A stretch of 64,000 nt of DNA from an uncultured Flavobacteriaceae bacterium (GTDB lineage Bacteria; Bacteroidota; Bacteroidia; Flavobacteriales; Flavobacteriaceae): NCBI GenBank assembly GCA_913062575.1, contig CAJXVT010000004.1, positions 1 to 64,000 on the forward strand. Direction: 5' to 3'. Positions within the stretch are counted from its first letter, which is position 1. Every line of letters begins with the position of its first letter. Under the pieces are notes generated by a model. That model worked only from the letters and a program-made list of their open reading frames with translations. It ran no database searches and was not told the origin of the DNA. Position numbers and translations under genes: made by a program. Shown here one piece after another: positions 26,153 through 35,873 of the stretch.

Positions 26153-27034
26153 ATGACACATAAAGCAGGTTTTGTAAACATTATTGGAAATCCAAACGTT
26201 GGTAAATCAACATTAATGAACGCCTTAGTTGGAGAGAAATTATCTATCATAACTTCTAAAGCACAGACTACCAGGCATCGTATTTTAGGAATTGTAAATA
26301 ATGACGACTATCAAATTGTTATTTCTGATACTCCTGGAATTTTACAACCAGCTTATGAGCTACAAGAATCTATGATGGATTTTGTAAAGTCGGCTATTGA
26401 TGATGCAGATGTTTTGATTTATATGGTAGAAATTGGAGAAAGAGAGTTGAAAAACGAAGCTTTCTTTAAAAGAATCATCAATGCGAAAATCCCTGTTATA
26501 TTATTGCTAAATAAAATTGACAGATCTTCTCAAGACGAAGTTGAAGAGAAATTGGCTTATTGGAGTGAAAAAGTCCCAAATGCTTCTGTGTTTATTATTT
26601 CTGCTTTAGAGAAATTTAATATTGATGTAGTCTTAGCTAAAATCATTGAGAACTTACCAGAAAGCCCTGCATTTTACCCTAAAGATCAACTAACAGACAA
26701 GCCAGAACGTTTTTTTGTGAACGAAAAGATTAGAGAAAAAATCTTGATGCATTACAAAAAGGAAATTCCGTACGCTGTTGAAGTAGAAACTGAGGAATTT
26801 GTAGAGGAAGAAAAAATCATAAGAATCCGTTCAGTAATCATGGTAGAACGTGAAACGCAAAAAGGAATCATTATTGGTCATAAAGGTGCTGCTATAAAAC
26901 GTGTAGGTACTGAAGCTCGTAAAGATTTAGAGATCTTTTTTGATAAAAAGGTTTTTATGGAACTGTATGTAAAAGTGAATAAAAACTGGCGTAGTAACAA
27001 GATTCAATTGAAACGATTTGGATATAAAGACTAA
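26153..27034 (+). CDS. era: GTPase Era
   Basis: This 293-residue GTPase helps mature 16S rRNA and the small ribosomal subunit. The N-terminal G domain shows [12 protein letters not shown] (G1), the SDTPGIL G3 motif, LLNKIDRSS (G4) and ISALEKFN (G5). The C-terminal KH RNA-binding domain is seen in IIGHKGAAIKRVGTEARKDL. Length is typical. There is essentially no leader between the promoter motif and the ATG, and no Shine-Dalgarno site is possible in that space. It ends right at the stop of a convergent membrane-protein gene. Confidence 0.97.
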   Translation: MTHKAGFVNIIGNPNVGKSTLMNALVGEKLSIITSKAQTTRHRILGIVNNDDYQIVISDTPGILQPAYELQESMMDFVKSAIDDADVLIYMVEIGERELKNEAFFKRIINAKIPVILLLNKIDRSSQDEVEEKLAYWSEKVPNASVFIISALEKFNIDVVLAKIIENLPESPAFYPKDQLTDKPERFFVNEKIREKILMHYKKEIPYAVEVETEEFVEEEKIIRIRSVIMVERETQKGIIIGHKGAAIKRVGTEARKDLEIFFDKKVFMELYVKVNKNWRSNKIQLKRFGYKD

Positions 27035-27538
27035 TTAGTTTTCTAAAATATTGGTCATTAAATCATGTAAATCATCCATTTGACTATGCCCTGTACTCTT
27101 TCCTACTCTTCCTATTAAATACAACGACACCCAAAGTAATGGCAAAAATAGAGTCATCATTAATGGAAAAACAATCCCCTTTTCCAAACTCCATCTAACA
27201 TACAACATTACACTAAAAACTAAAAATGTAAGTCCAACTGCAAAATGGATAAACATAAACAACGTCCAAACTTGTGGTTTAGGGCCAAACAGCCCTTTGA
27301 GTAAACTTTTGTTTTCTTCTAAGCTTTCAATTTCTAAGTTTAACTGCGGAGACCAAAAATGCTCTTCTTTTTTTGGTACATCAATAATAATATGTCCGTC
27401 ATAAAATCTGCTTGGAAATTTACTATTGCCCTCATTTAGTGCTTTTTTAAATTTATTAATTACTAATTCTTGGTCTCCATTTAGATCTATTGTAAACCTT
27501 GGTCTTAAGTGTATTGGACTATTGGTTTTCTCGCTCAT
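27035..27538 (-). CDS. Membrane protein of unknown function
   Basis: This 167-residue protein has a soluble N-terminal part of about 95 residues (LRPRFTIDLNGDQELVINKFKKAL, then GHIIIDVPKKEEHFWSPQLNLEIE) followed by two strong membrane helices (TLFMFIHFAVGLTFLVFSVML and a helix near FPLMMTLFLPLLWVSLYLIG). I do not recognise a catalytic motif; the N-terminal part could be a small beta-rich domain sensing or binding at the inner face. It lies between era and der, both GTPases, but on the opposite strand, and ends exactly at the base next to the era stop. Confidence 0.75.
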   Translation of the reverse strand: MSEKTNSPIHLRPRFTIDLNGDQELVINKFKKALNEGNSKFPSRFYDGHIIIDVPKKEEHFWSPQLNLEIESLEENKSLLKGLFGPKPQVWTLFMFIHFAVGLTFLVFSVMLYVRWSLEKGIVFPLMMTLFLPLLWVSLYLIGRVGKSTGHSQMDDLHDLMTNILEN

Positions 27539-27616
27539 ACTAATTTGAAATAACTGATTTAAAAGAGGTTAAAATTATAACTCACTAAAATTAAACAAAA
27601 ATCATTCTCTTATTAG

Positions 27617-27624
27617 TATCTTTG
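27617..27624 (+). promoter_or_regulatory. TAnnTTTG -7 element for der
   Basis: TATCTTTG followed by CAG lies 17 bases before the der start. Its ten-base core TATCTTTGCA is the same as the one before era. Confidence 0.6.
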
Positions 27625-27641
27625 CAGAAATTTTTCAAGAA

Positions 27642-28952
27642 ATGAATAGTATTGTAGCGATTGTAGGAAGACCAAATGTAGGGAAATCGACGTTATTTAA
27701 TCGATTAGTCCAACGTAGAGAAGCTATTGTAGATTCTGTTAGTGGGGTAACCCGTGATAGACACTATGGAAAGTCAGATTGGAACGGTAAAGAGTTTTCT
27801 GTAATTGACACAGGAGGTTATGTGGTTGGTTCTGATGATATTTTTGAAGAAGAAATCCGTAAACAAGTACAATTAGCTTTAGAAGAAGCAGATATTATTG
27901 TTTTTGTGGTTGATGTAGAGCAAGGAATTACTCCAATGGATACTGAAGTTGCTAAATTGCTTAGAAAAGTTAAAAAACCTTTGTTTGTTGCTGTAAATAA
28001 AGTTGACAATGCAATGCGTGACGCAGATGCTGTTGAATTTTACAATTTAGGCTTAGGAGAATATCATACAATCTCTTCTATTAACGGAAGTGGAACTGGA
28101 GAATTATTAGATGCCTTGGCAAAGGAAATGCCTAAACCAGAAGAAATTGACTTAGAAAAAGAAGAACTACCAAGATTTGCCGTAGTTGGGAGACCAAATG
28201 CAGGAAAATCATCTTTTATCAATGCATTAATTGGAGAAGAAAGAAATATTGTAACAGATATTGCGGGTACAACTAGAGATTCTATCGACACAAAATACAA
28301 TCGTTTTGGATTTGACTTTAATTTGGTTGATACTGCCGGAATTAGAAAAAAATCTAGAGTAAAAGAAGACTTAGAGTTTTATTCTGTAATGCGTGCAGTT
28401 AGAACTATTGAATACTCAGATGTGATCATTTTAATGATTGATGCAACTAGAGGATTTGAAAGTCAAGATCAGAATATTTTTTGGTTAGCAGAAAAAAACA
28501 AAAAAGGAGTTATTATTTTAATTAACAAATGGGATTTGGTAGAAAAAGAAACCAATACCATGCGTGATTATGAAGCAGCAGTGAGAAAACAAATTGCTCC
28601 TTTTACAGATGTGCCAATTATTTTTGTTTCTGTATTGACAAAGCAACGTATTTTTAAAGCAATCGAATCTGCGGTAACTGTTTTTCAAAGTAGAAAAAAC
28701 AGAATTCCTACCAGTAAGCTAAATGAAACGATGTTGGAGATTATAAAAAGCTACCCGCCACCAGCAATCAAAGGGAAGTTTGTAAAAATAAAATACTGTA
28801 TGCAATTGCCAACTAAAACTCCTCAGTTTGCATTCTTTTGTAATTTACCACAGTATGTTAAGGACCCATATAGACGCTTTTTAGAAAATAAAATGCGTGA
28901 AGTATACGATTTTAATGGAGTTCCGGTTATCATCTATTTTAGACAGAAATAA
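27642..28952 (+). CDS. der: Ribosome-assembly GTPase Der (EngA)
   Basis: This 436-residue protein has two tandem G domains, the hallmark of Der, which acts in 50S subunit assembly. The first has [18 protein letters not shown] and VNKVDN. The second has [24 protein letters not shown] and [10 protein letters not shown]-terminal KH-like domain follows ([20 protein letters not shown]). Length and order are standard. It lies close to era but is transcribed separately from its own promoter, and ends at a terminator. Confidence 0.98.
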   Translation: MNSIVAIVGRPNVGKSTLFNRLVQRREAIVDSVSGVTRDRHYGKSDWNGKEFSVIDTGGYVVGSDDIFEEEIRKQVQLALEEADIIVFVVDVEQGITPMDTEVAKLLRKVKKPLFVAVNKVDNAMRDADAVEFYNLGLGEYHTISSINGSGTGELLDALAKEMPKPEEIDLEKEELPRFAVVGRPNAGKSSFINALIGEERNIVTDIAGTTRDSIDTKYNRFGFDFNLVDTAGIRKKSRVKEDLEFYSVMRAVRTIEYSDVIILMIDATRGFESQDQNIFWLAEKNKKGVIILINKWDLVEKETNTMRDYEAAVRKQIAPFTDVPIIFVSVLTKQRIFKAIESAVTVFQSRKNRIPTSKLNETMLEIIKSYPPPAIKGKFVKIKYCMQLPTKTPQFAFFCNLPQYVKDPYRRFLENKMREVYDFNGVPVIIYFRQK

Positions 28953-28998
28953 GAGAAAACAGTAATCATAATATAAAGACCTTTTAGGTCTTCACCCT

Positions 28999-29031
28999 AA
29001 ATCTTGATATATTTTTATATCAAGATTTTTT
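28999..29031 (+). terminator. Rho-independent terminator after der
   Basis: AAATCTTGATATA (28999-29011) pairs perfectly with TATATCAAGATTT (29016-29028) around TTTT, followed by more T. It is strong for plus-strand transcription. Confidence 0.9.
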
Positions 29032-29220
29032 CGTTTACTTGATATATAGATTTCTTTTTATACTTATCAATAAAAAAAAGGCATAGTATTTGAGACTTCG
29101 CTCAAGTTATTTCGTCTTTATGATAACAAGAGTTTAACAATTTGTACTAAAAAATTGTTAAAAGAGTCTGAATTCATAAATCTAGACCCAAACAACTTGT
29201 TTTATAATTTGTATTGCTGT

Positions 29221-29228
29221 TATATTTG
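29221..29228 (+). promoter_or_regulatory. TAnnTTTG -7 element for the barrel protein
   Basis: TATATTTG lies 33 bases before the start at 29262. A TTG at 29197-29199, 21 bases upstream, could serve as -33 box. Confidence 0.5.
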
Positions 29229-29261
29229 ATGAAAAACTATTGCTAAATTCAAAAAATCACT

Positions 29262-32048
29262 ATGAAAAAACTCTCATGCTTACTAGCATTACTTTGTGCT
29301 ACAACTTTTTATGCTCAATCTGTTTCCTATAAAATTACAGGAACAATTCAGTCAGAAAACGATAAAACCCTTTTAGAATCTGCAACAATTCATTTAGAAA
29401 AAATAAAGGACAGCTCTGTTGTTTCTTATACTATTTCAAATGATAAAGGTCATTTTTCTTTGAAAGGAAAATCTTTTGAAAAAGAATTGCGCCTATATGT
29501 ATCCTATATTGGACTAAAGACATATTCAAAGAAAATTTCGATCAATAACAAGTCTTTAAACTTAGGTGATATCATTATGAAACCTGAAGAAAACATATTG
29601 GATGAAATTGTTATTAGGTCTAGGTCTCCAATTACTATTAAAAAAGACACATTAGAGTTCAACGTAAAATCATTTAAAACAAAAAAAGATGCATCTGTTG
29701 AAGATCTATTAAAAAAACTACCTGGAGTAGAAGTTGATGAGCAAGGAAAAATTACTGTAAATGGAAAACCCGTAAATAAAATTCTCGTTAATGGAAAACC
29801 TTTTTTCGGGAATGACCCAACTATAGTCACAAAAAACTTAACTAAAGAGATTATTGAAAAAGTTCAGATTACTGACACAAAAACAAAGTCGGAAGCTTTT
29901 ACTGGGCAAAAAGGAGATCAAAATAGCAAAACGATTAACCTAACCATCAAAAAAGAAAACAATAAAGGTTGGTTTGGTAGACTTGCAGCTGGTACAGGAA
30001 CTGATAATCATTATGAATATGCAGCACTTGTTAACCGATTTGACAATGACAGGCGTTTTAGTGTCCTTTTAGGTGGAAACAACGTTAATTCTCCTGGGTT
30101 TAGCTTTGGCGAAATTCAGAAGATGTTTGGAAGTGGTGGAAATACAAGTGTTTCTGTTAGTTCTGGCGGCGGCTATAACTTTAGTATTGGTGGAAGATCA
30201 TTTGGAACTGGGGAAGGTATTGTAAAATCTAAAAACTCTGGGTTTACCTTTGCAGATGAATTTGGAAAGAAAGTTGATGTGAGTGCAGATTACTTTTTCT
30301 CTGGAAGTAATTCTACTAATGCATCTATAAGCAATAGAGAAAACATTTTATCAACTGGTAGATACTTCTCTAACTCAAACTCTACTAGTAATAACGATTA
30401 CGAATCTCATAGTTTTAATACTGGAATAGAGATAAAAGTAGATTCTACTTTCATGATTAACATTAAACCTTCATTTACTTTTAATAAAAATGAAGGGATC
30501 AGTACGAACTATCAAGAAACACTTGATGAAAACAGACAATTAACAAATAAATCTACAAGTAATAATTCATTAAAGTCAACAATTAATCAATTTAAAAACA
30601 ACATTAGCTTTTCAAAAAAGTTTGGTAAAAAAGGTGCGTTTATTGGCTTAACAATTAACAATCAATTTGACAAAACTGACGGAGAAAGTTATAATAATTC
30701 TGAAATTGAAATAATAAATTCTACAACGATTAAAAGAAATCAATTTAGCAATAACAACTCAGAATATTCGAGTTTTGATACTAGATTGTCTTATAGAAAA
30801 CCATTAATTGCTAAAAGATTATTTTTGGATTTTGCCTATCAATATTCAAAAAGTAATCGTGAGAATGTGAAAAGCACCTATGATTTCAATAATAACACGC
30901 AAGACCATACAGACTTTAACACACTACTAAGCACCGATTTTTCTTATAAAAACACAAAGAGCACACCATCAATACAATTGTCTTTTAGAGAAAAAAAATG
31001 GTCTTTAAGTCTTAAAGGAGGATATGTTAGTAGAAACATAGAAAGTGAAGATAAATTGCGCCCAACCTTAAATTTAAGTAGAGACTTTAATGCTTTAGAA
31101 GCAAGATCTTGGTTTAGTTATAGGTTTAAATCTAGAGCTCGTATATACTCTAGTTATTCTGTATCTAATAGCATCCCTTCTACTTCACAAATTCAACCTT
31201 TTGTAAATGAAAACAATCCGTTAAATATAATCACAGGAAACCCCAATTTAAAACCTACCAACAACCATAGATATTCTATAAGTTATAATAAATACAACTT
31301 TCAAGCTGGAACAGGTTTCTTTATGCACGCTAGGTTTAATAGCTCTAGAAATAAAATAGTTACAAATACGACTATAGACCCTGTTAATTTAGTTAGAAAT
31401 ACCACCTATGAAAATGTAAATGGTAATTATGATGTAAATTTTGGTGGAAGTTATAATAAGAAAATTAAATTAGATTCCATTAATACCTTAAAAATTAATC
31501 TAGGAGCTTATTATTCAGAGAGAAAGAATGTTTATTTTTTCAACGGAATAAAAAACAATTCACACACAAAGACTATATCACCTAACTTAGGATTTACATT
31601 AAATTTAAAAAACCTAATTCAAATTCAACCTAGGTATAGAGTTTCATTTTCTAAAACAGCTTTTGACTTAAACAATATTGAAAAACAAAATTACGTAACG
31701 CATAACTTAAGTATCAACACAAAAACGCTTTCTTCTAAAAGGTTTGAATGGCAAAATAATGTTAGATTCAACCACAATCCAAATGTTGCTGATGGCTTTA
31801 ACAAAAGCGCTTGGTTCTGGAACTCTTCATTAGCATATTCTGTTCTAAACGATAAAGGAACACTTAAGTTAAAAGTGTATGATTTATTAAACCAAAACAC
31901 AAATGCAAGAAGAATTGCAACTGCAAACTATATTGAAGACAGACAGAGTACCGTTTTACAGCAATATTTTATGCTAAGTTTTAGCTGGAAGTTTAACAGC
32001 TTAGGTAAAAAAGGAAAAGTGAGAGATTTTGGAATGTTTGAGTTCTAA
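29262..32048 (+). CDS. Large outer-membrane beta-barrel protein with CarboxypepD-like N-terminal domain
   Basis: This 928-residue protein has a signal peptide (MKKLSCLLALLCATTFYAQ), a carboxypeptidase regulatory-like beta-sandwich (YKITGTIQSENDKTLLESATI to LKTYSKKISINNKSL), and a plug-like segment (SVEDLLKKLPGVEVDEQGKI, VNGKPVNKILVNGKPFFGND) before a long barrel with many aromatic strands. This matches the TonB-receptor-related OMP_b-brl_3 group. The last residue is Phe. No SusD-like partner follows, so it is not a typical glycan-uptake pair; the substrate is unknown. It has its own promoter and terminator and forms a single-gene unit. Confidence 0.9.
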   Translation: MKKLSCLLALLCATTFYAQSVSYKITGTIQSENDKTLLESATIHLEKIKDSSVVSYTISNDKGHFSLKGKSFEKELRLYVSYIGLKTYSKKISINNKSLNLGDIIMKPEENILDEIVIRSRSPITIKKDTLEFNVKSFKTKKDASVEDLLKKLPGVEVDEQGKITVNGKPVNKILVNGKPFFGNDPTIVTKNLTKEIIEKVQITDTKTKSEAFTGQKGDQNSKTINLTIKKENNKGWFGRLAAGTGTDNHYEYAALVNRFDNDRRFSVLLGGNNVNSPGFSFGEIQKMFGSGGNTSVSVSSGGGYNFSIGGRSFGTGEGIVKSKNSGFTFADEFGKKVDVSADYFFSGSNSTNASISNRENILSTGRYFSNSNSTSNNDYESHSFNTGIEIKVDSTFMINIKPSFTFNKNEGISTNYQETLDENRQLTNKSTSNNSLKSTINQFKNNISFSKKFGKKGAFIGLTINNQFDKTDGESYNNSEIEIINSTTIKRNQFSNNNSEYSSFDTRLSYRKPLIAKRLFLDFAYQYSKSNRENVKSTYDFNNNTQDHTDFNTLLSTDFSYKNTKSTPSIQLSFREKKWSLSLKGGYVSRNIESEDKLRPTLNLSRDFNALEARSWFSYRFKSRARIYSSYSVSNSIPSTSQIQPFVNENNPLNIITGNPNLKPTNNHRYSISYNKYNFQAGTGFFMHARFNSSRNKIVTNTTIDPVNLVRNTTYENVNGNYDVNFGGSYNKKIKLDSINTLKINLGAYYSERKNVYFFNGIKNNSHTKTISPNLGFTLNLKNLIQIQPRYRVSFSKTAFDLNNIEKQNYVTHNLSINTKTLSSKRFEWQNNVRFNHNPNVADGFNKSAWFWNSSLAYSVLNDKGTLKLKVYDLLNQNTNARRIATANYIEDRQSTVLQQYFMLSFSWKFNSLGKKGKVRDFGMFEF

Positions 32049-32088
32049 TTGAAAGGTTTTCTTTCTAAGGCTTAACATGTAACATCTT

Positions 32089-32130
32089 AAAAACCTAAAT
32101 AATCAACTTGATAATTATTTAGGTTTTTTT
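32089..32130 (+). terminator. Rho-independent terminator after the barrel protein
   Basis: AAAAACCTAAATAAT (32089-32103) pairs with ATTATTTAGGTTTTT (from 32114) with a loop of about ten bases, followed by T residues. Confidence 0.88.
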
Positions 32131-32208
32131 GTATCTGCGAGCGATATAAAAAAGTTACTCTTTTTTTGCAAGATTCTTATAAAGAACCGTCTATAAAGAT
32201 ACAATTTG

Positions 32209-32216
32209 TACCTTTG
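32209..32216 (+). promoter_or_regulatory. TAnnTTTG -7 element for the 795-residue protein
   Basis: TACCTTTG followed by CAG lies 21 bases before the start at 32238. It is a perfect -7 match. Confidence 0.55.
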
Positions 32217-32237
32217 CAGTACTAATAAGAAAATCTT

Positions 32238-34625
32238 ATGAAAATATTAAAATCTGAAAATCATCAACCAATTGAACTGCCTTTACAGCTTAAAATAAGT
32301 TTTGAGAAGGTTTTTTTAATGTATAAAAAATACACTGAAGAGGATTTTAAAGAACATCCTTTTCATAAGTCTGCAAAAATAATGGTGGCTAAAATAGAAC
32401 AACATCCTGAACTGATTGATGGGTTTTCAGATTTTAGTTTGCTTGAAAAATTGCAAAACGAAATTAGTTTATTACTAGAGCCGTTATTTCCAGAACCGTT
32501 ATTGTTAAATGAAATTAAATCAGCAACAATTCCGTTTACATTTACCTCATTTAATTTCACTACTCGATTTGAAAATATTATAAAAAACGCTGGAGAAAAC
32601 TTTGAAATAAAAGTTCGTAATTTTGAAGATGACCTCTTATATATTTACGGATGTACGATGATTTTAGCCACCGTTTATGATTACAATATAGATTTAAAAA
32701 GACCTTTCTTTTTTGATATCCCAGATATAAATACCGGAATTACAAGACATTACAGAGCCGCTTTTAATGGCGATTTTGGTGAAATTCACCCAACAGAAAA
32801 CGCTCCAAAAATCACCGATGAAGATATTAAAATATTACTCGATAATTTTGATAATGTTGACATTTGGAAAGAAAAATTCCCGCCAAACAGTTATGTTTAT
32901 AAAGGATTTGGAATTATGAATCTGTTTGATGTAACAACAGATGAAACCATTACAAATATTAGAACAAACTTACTTAGAGCTAACGATAATTTAATTAGTG
33001 ACTTACAAGAAAATATTCGAGAGTTTTACAACATAAAAGACTTGCGTTTAGGCTATTCTGTGTTTGATATTTCAAACATCGGAGCAAAATCGATTACAAC
33101 GAAAAACTCTGAAAGCATCATATTAAAAGATTTAAAGCAAATTGATTGCAGTAATTTTTTCTGTGATGATACGATACATAATCTTTTTAAAAATCACGAA
33201 GCTATTGCCATTTCTGATGTAGAAAAACATGGGAAACAAACGAACAAAAATGATTTCTATAAAAGATTAAAAACTAATGGAATAGGCAGTATTATTCTTA
33301 TCCCTATAAAAGCTTCAACAGGTAACGATTTATCAATTTTAGAAATTGCCTCACCTAGACCTTTTGAGTTAAACTCTATAAATCAGAATAAATTAAAAGA
33401 TATCATTCCTGTTTTTAAAGCTGCAGTAGATCGTTTTTCTGAAGAACATATAAATGTAATCGAAGCTACAATTCAAGAACATTACACAACCATACACCCT
33501 GCTGTAAAATGGCGTTTTAGTGAAGCCGCAGAAAATTACCAGCAACAATTATTTAATAAAGTAGAAAAACCAAAATTAGACGAGATCATTTTTAATGATG
33601 TCTATCCTTTATTTGGACAAAGTGATATTAAGGGTTCGTCTATTGCCAGAAATAATGCTATTAAGGAAGATTTAACTACGCAATTAACATTGGCAATAAA
33701 CATCTTAAACCAAGCATGTTTAGTAGAGAAACTCCCCATTTATGATGAATTAATATTCAGAATTAATGAGTACTCTACGAATGTTTCTGACGGATTAAAA
33801 GCTGGAGATGAAATTGCTATTATTGATTTTCTAAAACGAGAAATTTATCCGGTATTTAATCACATTAAAAAAGTTAATAACAGTTTATCTGAACATGTAG
33901 CTGTTTATATGGATCGAATAGATTCTAAACTGCATGTAGTTTACGAAAAGCGTAAAGATTATGAAGATAGTGTTACACTATTAAATGACAAATTAGCTAA
34001 GTTTTTAGATCAAAAGCAAGAAGATGCCCAAAAAATGTTTCCTCATTACTTTGAGCGTTATAAAACTGATGGTGTAGAATACAATATGTACATCGGAGAT
34101 TCTTTAGTGAAAAATAAATCTTTCGATAAATTGTTCCTATACAATTTAAGATTGTGGCAATTGCAAATGATGTATGATTTAGAAAATCTTGCTTTTAAAG
34201 CAAGATCAGAAATGAATCACGATTTAAGAGTTGCTTCATTAATATTAGTACATAGCAACCCAATGGCTATAAAATTTAGAATGGATGAGAAGCAATTTGA
34301 TGTTGATGGGGCTTACAATATAAGATACGAAATAATCAAAAAACGTATTGATAAAGCGCATATAAAAGACACGAATGAACGTTTAACAATCCCTGGTAAA
34401 ATAGCGATTGTATATTCTCAAGACAGCGATGCAATAGAGTATTTAAAATACATTAAATTCTTACAGTCTAAAAAATATTTAGGCACAGTAGAAAAGTTAG
34501 ACATTGAAGATTTACAAGGAGTTTCGGGACTAAAAGCTTTACGTGTAGAAGTTATATTCAACAAAAATTACAACGAAGAAAAGTCAATCTCGTTTAATGA
34601 TTTAATTGAAGAACTAAAAGCATAA
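32238..34625 (+). CDS. GAF-like domain protein of unknown function
   Basis: This 795-residue cytosolic protein lacks a signal peptide or membrane segments. Residues about 250-410 resemble a GAF sensory domain (LRLGYSVFDISNIG, then FKNHEAIAISDVEKHG, GIGSIILIPIKASTGNDLSILEIASP). The rest is long helical sequence with unassigned ends, including AVYMDRIDSKLHVVYEKRKDYEDSVTLLNDKL and a C-terminal beta-rich piece near KIAIVYSQDSDAIEYLKYIKFL. There is no kinase, cyclase or DNA-binding output that I can see. Its stop is six bases from that of the convergent HD-PycTM gene. It may be a sensor whose partner acts elsewhere; the function is unknown. Confidence 0.7.
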   Translation: MKILKSENHQPIELPLQLKISFEKVFLMYKKYTEEDFKEHPFHKSAKIMVAKIEQHPELIDGFSDFSLLEKLQNEISLLLEPLFPEPLLLNEIKSATIPFTFTSFNFTTRFENIIKNAGENFEIKVRNFEDDLLYIYGCTMILATVYDYNIDLKRPFFFDIPDINTGITRHYRAAFNGDFGEIHPTENAPKITDEDIKILLDNFDNVDIWKEKFPPNSYVYKGFGIMNLFDVTTDETITNIRTNLLRANDNLISDLQENIREFYNIKDLRLGYSVFDISNIGAKSITTKNSESIILKDLKQIDCSNFFCDDTIHNLFKNHEAIAISDVEKHGKQTNKNDFYKRLKTNGIGSIILIPIKASTGNDLSILEIASPRPFELNSINQNKLKDIIPVFKAAVDRFSEEHINVIEATIQEHYTTIHPAVKWRFSEAAENYQQQLFNKVEKPKLDEIIFNDVYPLFGQSDIKGSSIARNNAIKEDLTTQLTLAINILNQACLVEKLPIYDELIFRINEYSTNVSDGLKAGDEIAIIDFLKREIYPVFNHIKKVNNSLSEHVAVYMDRIDSKLHVVYEKRKDYEDSVTLLNDKLAKFLDQKQEDAQKMFPHYFERYKTDGVEYNMYIGDSLVKNKSFDKLFLYNLRLWQLQMMYDLENLAFKARSEMNHDLRVASLILVHSNPMAIKFRMDEKQFDVDGAYNIRYEIIKKRIDKAHIKDTNERLTIPGKIAIVYSQDSDAIEYLKYIKFLQSKKYLGTVEKLDIEDLQGVSGLKALRVEVIFNKNYNEEKSISFNDLIEELKA

Positions 34626-34631
34626 AGCTTC

Positions 34632-35837
34632 TTAAACCAAGCCTCTTTCTTGCATTTTAAATGCAAGAGCAAACGAAATTACAGAAACAATAATCCCAAC
34701 CATAAACACCAAATAAGTTACTCTTAATAGCTTATATTTCCTATCCAACACCTTTCCCAAAAAATACAAGTCTTTAGTCATAGAACTGTATAAGTATTGC
34801 TTGTCTTTCATTAATTCTCCCATTGCCCATTCAAATTCTGGCAAGCTCATTTTATGAAAATTCCCGAAAAACAATAAATTCACCTTTTTATCTTCTACAT
34901 CTTTTTTTGTAAACTTACCGCCAGTTACATTTGGTCTTGTAGCTATAACAGATAAAATAATTGTAGTAACTGTAAATATGATAAAAATGATTGTAGGTGT
35001 AATTAAGTATTGATTTGATGGGTTGTCTAATTTTGGCAATAAGCTAGATAAAGCCAACGAAATAATAATTGCATTTACAGACAATAAAATATTGGCTTTT
35101 GTATCTGCAATATCACTTAATGTGATATGATTTCTTAAGGTAACTCTAAACATGGTTTCTATCCCTCGTTCTGGAGTTTTTGCTTTTTGCTTTTTAAGTT
35201 TTAATTCTTCTTTTTTAACAGATTCTTTGCGCTCTTCTTGCTTTATTTTTTTTTGTGATTTAAATAATTGAGCTAAGTTTTTGTCTTTTCCTTGTTGCCA
35301 ATTTTCTTGAGCGTAATTAGTGTAATAATGGTGTTTATTTGCTAAAAAACCAATATTCTCTAGAATCCATTCTGAATCCGAATAGTTTTTATTATGAACA
35401 AGATTTACTTCTTCCTTTAATAAATCGCTGACATCAGAAAAACTTTTTTTAGCCAAATGATTACTATCAGCATCTTTCAATATTTTCTCTAAAACATCAT
35501 CAGCTTCAACACCCATTTTTGTAGCTCTAATCAATCTGTTTACATTATTAATAATACTATCATCAATATTGTATTCTTCTAAAAAATTAGTGGTAATTCT
35601 TACACTCGACTCTTCATGATTCTCGGTTCCTTTAATGTAACCAACATCATGAAACCAAGCTGCTAAAAGCAATATATTTGCATCAGTTTCAGAGATCTTC
35701 TCTCCTTCAATTAACTCCTTAGTAGCATTCACAACACGTTGTGTATGACTCAAATTATGGTACAAATAATCAGTACTTAACTCTTTGGTTAATAATGAAA
35801 AAACATATTTTTCGGTTTTAAGTAACAATGTCTCCAT
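34632..35837 (-). CDS. HD-domain phosphohydrolase fused to a Pycsar TM effector-like domain
   Basis: This 401-residue protein has an N-terminal HD domain (YHNLSHTQRVV with His31, AAWFHDVGY with His63-Asp64, and a distal Asp in KDADSNHL), expected to hydrolyse a phosphoester, perhaps a nucleotide. A Lys/Glu-rich linker (about 190-225) leads to a domain resembling DUF5706/PycTM: MFRVTLRNHITLSDIADTKA, then membrane helices near residues 248-268, 279-299 and a last one near 375-395. PycTM domains are membrane effectors of Pycsar cyclic-nucleotide defence. No cyclase gene is adjacent. The HD part may destroy the signal or regulate the effector. Confidence 0.8.
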   Translation of the reverse strand: METLLLKTEKYVFSLLTKELSTDYLYHNLSHTQRVVNATKELIEGEKISETDANILLLAAWFHDVGYIKGTENHEESSVRITTNFLEEYNIDDSIINNVNRLIRATKMGVEADDVLEKILKDADSNHLAKKSFSDVSDLLKEEVNLVHNKNYSDSEWILENIGFLANKHHYYTNYAQENWQQGKDKNLAQLFKSQKKIKQEERKESVKKEELKLKKQKAKTPERGIETMFRVTLRNHITLSDIADTKANILLSVNAIIISLALSSLLPKLDNPSNQYLITPTIIFIIFTVTTIILSVIATRPNVTGGKFTKKDVEDKKVNLLFFGNFHKMSLPEFEWAMGELMKDKQYLYSSMTKDLYFLGKVLDRKYKLLRVTYLVFMVGIIVSVISFALAFKMQERGLV

Positions 35838-35873
35838 AAAAGAATTATTTTTATACTAAAGTAAAAAAATTAG

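Larger units (their letters stand above)
28953..29261. other. Spacer between der and the barrel gene
   Basis: I see no gene in these 309 bases. They hold a small hairpin (AAGACC 28976-28981 with GGTCTT 28987-28992), the der terminator (listed separately), a further degenerate CTTGATATA motif at about 29039, a short TTGAG/CTCAA hairpin near 29091 that looks like a decayed small repeat, and the promoter of the next gene at 29221. Confidence 0.5.

Noticed and set aside
29262-32048. SusC/SusD-type polysaccharide utilisation locus
   Set aside because: The barrel has a CarboxypepD-like domain but no SusD-like lipoprotein, glycosidase or regulator beside it.
34632-35837. A complete Pycsar defence operon
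   Set aside because: Only an effector-like domain is present; no uridylate or cytidylate cyclase gene is adjacent, and the neighbours are not defence genes.
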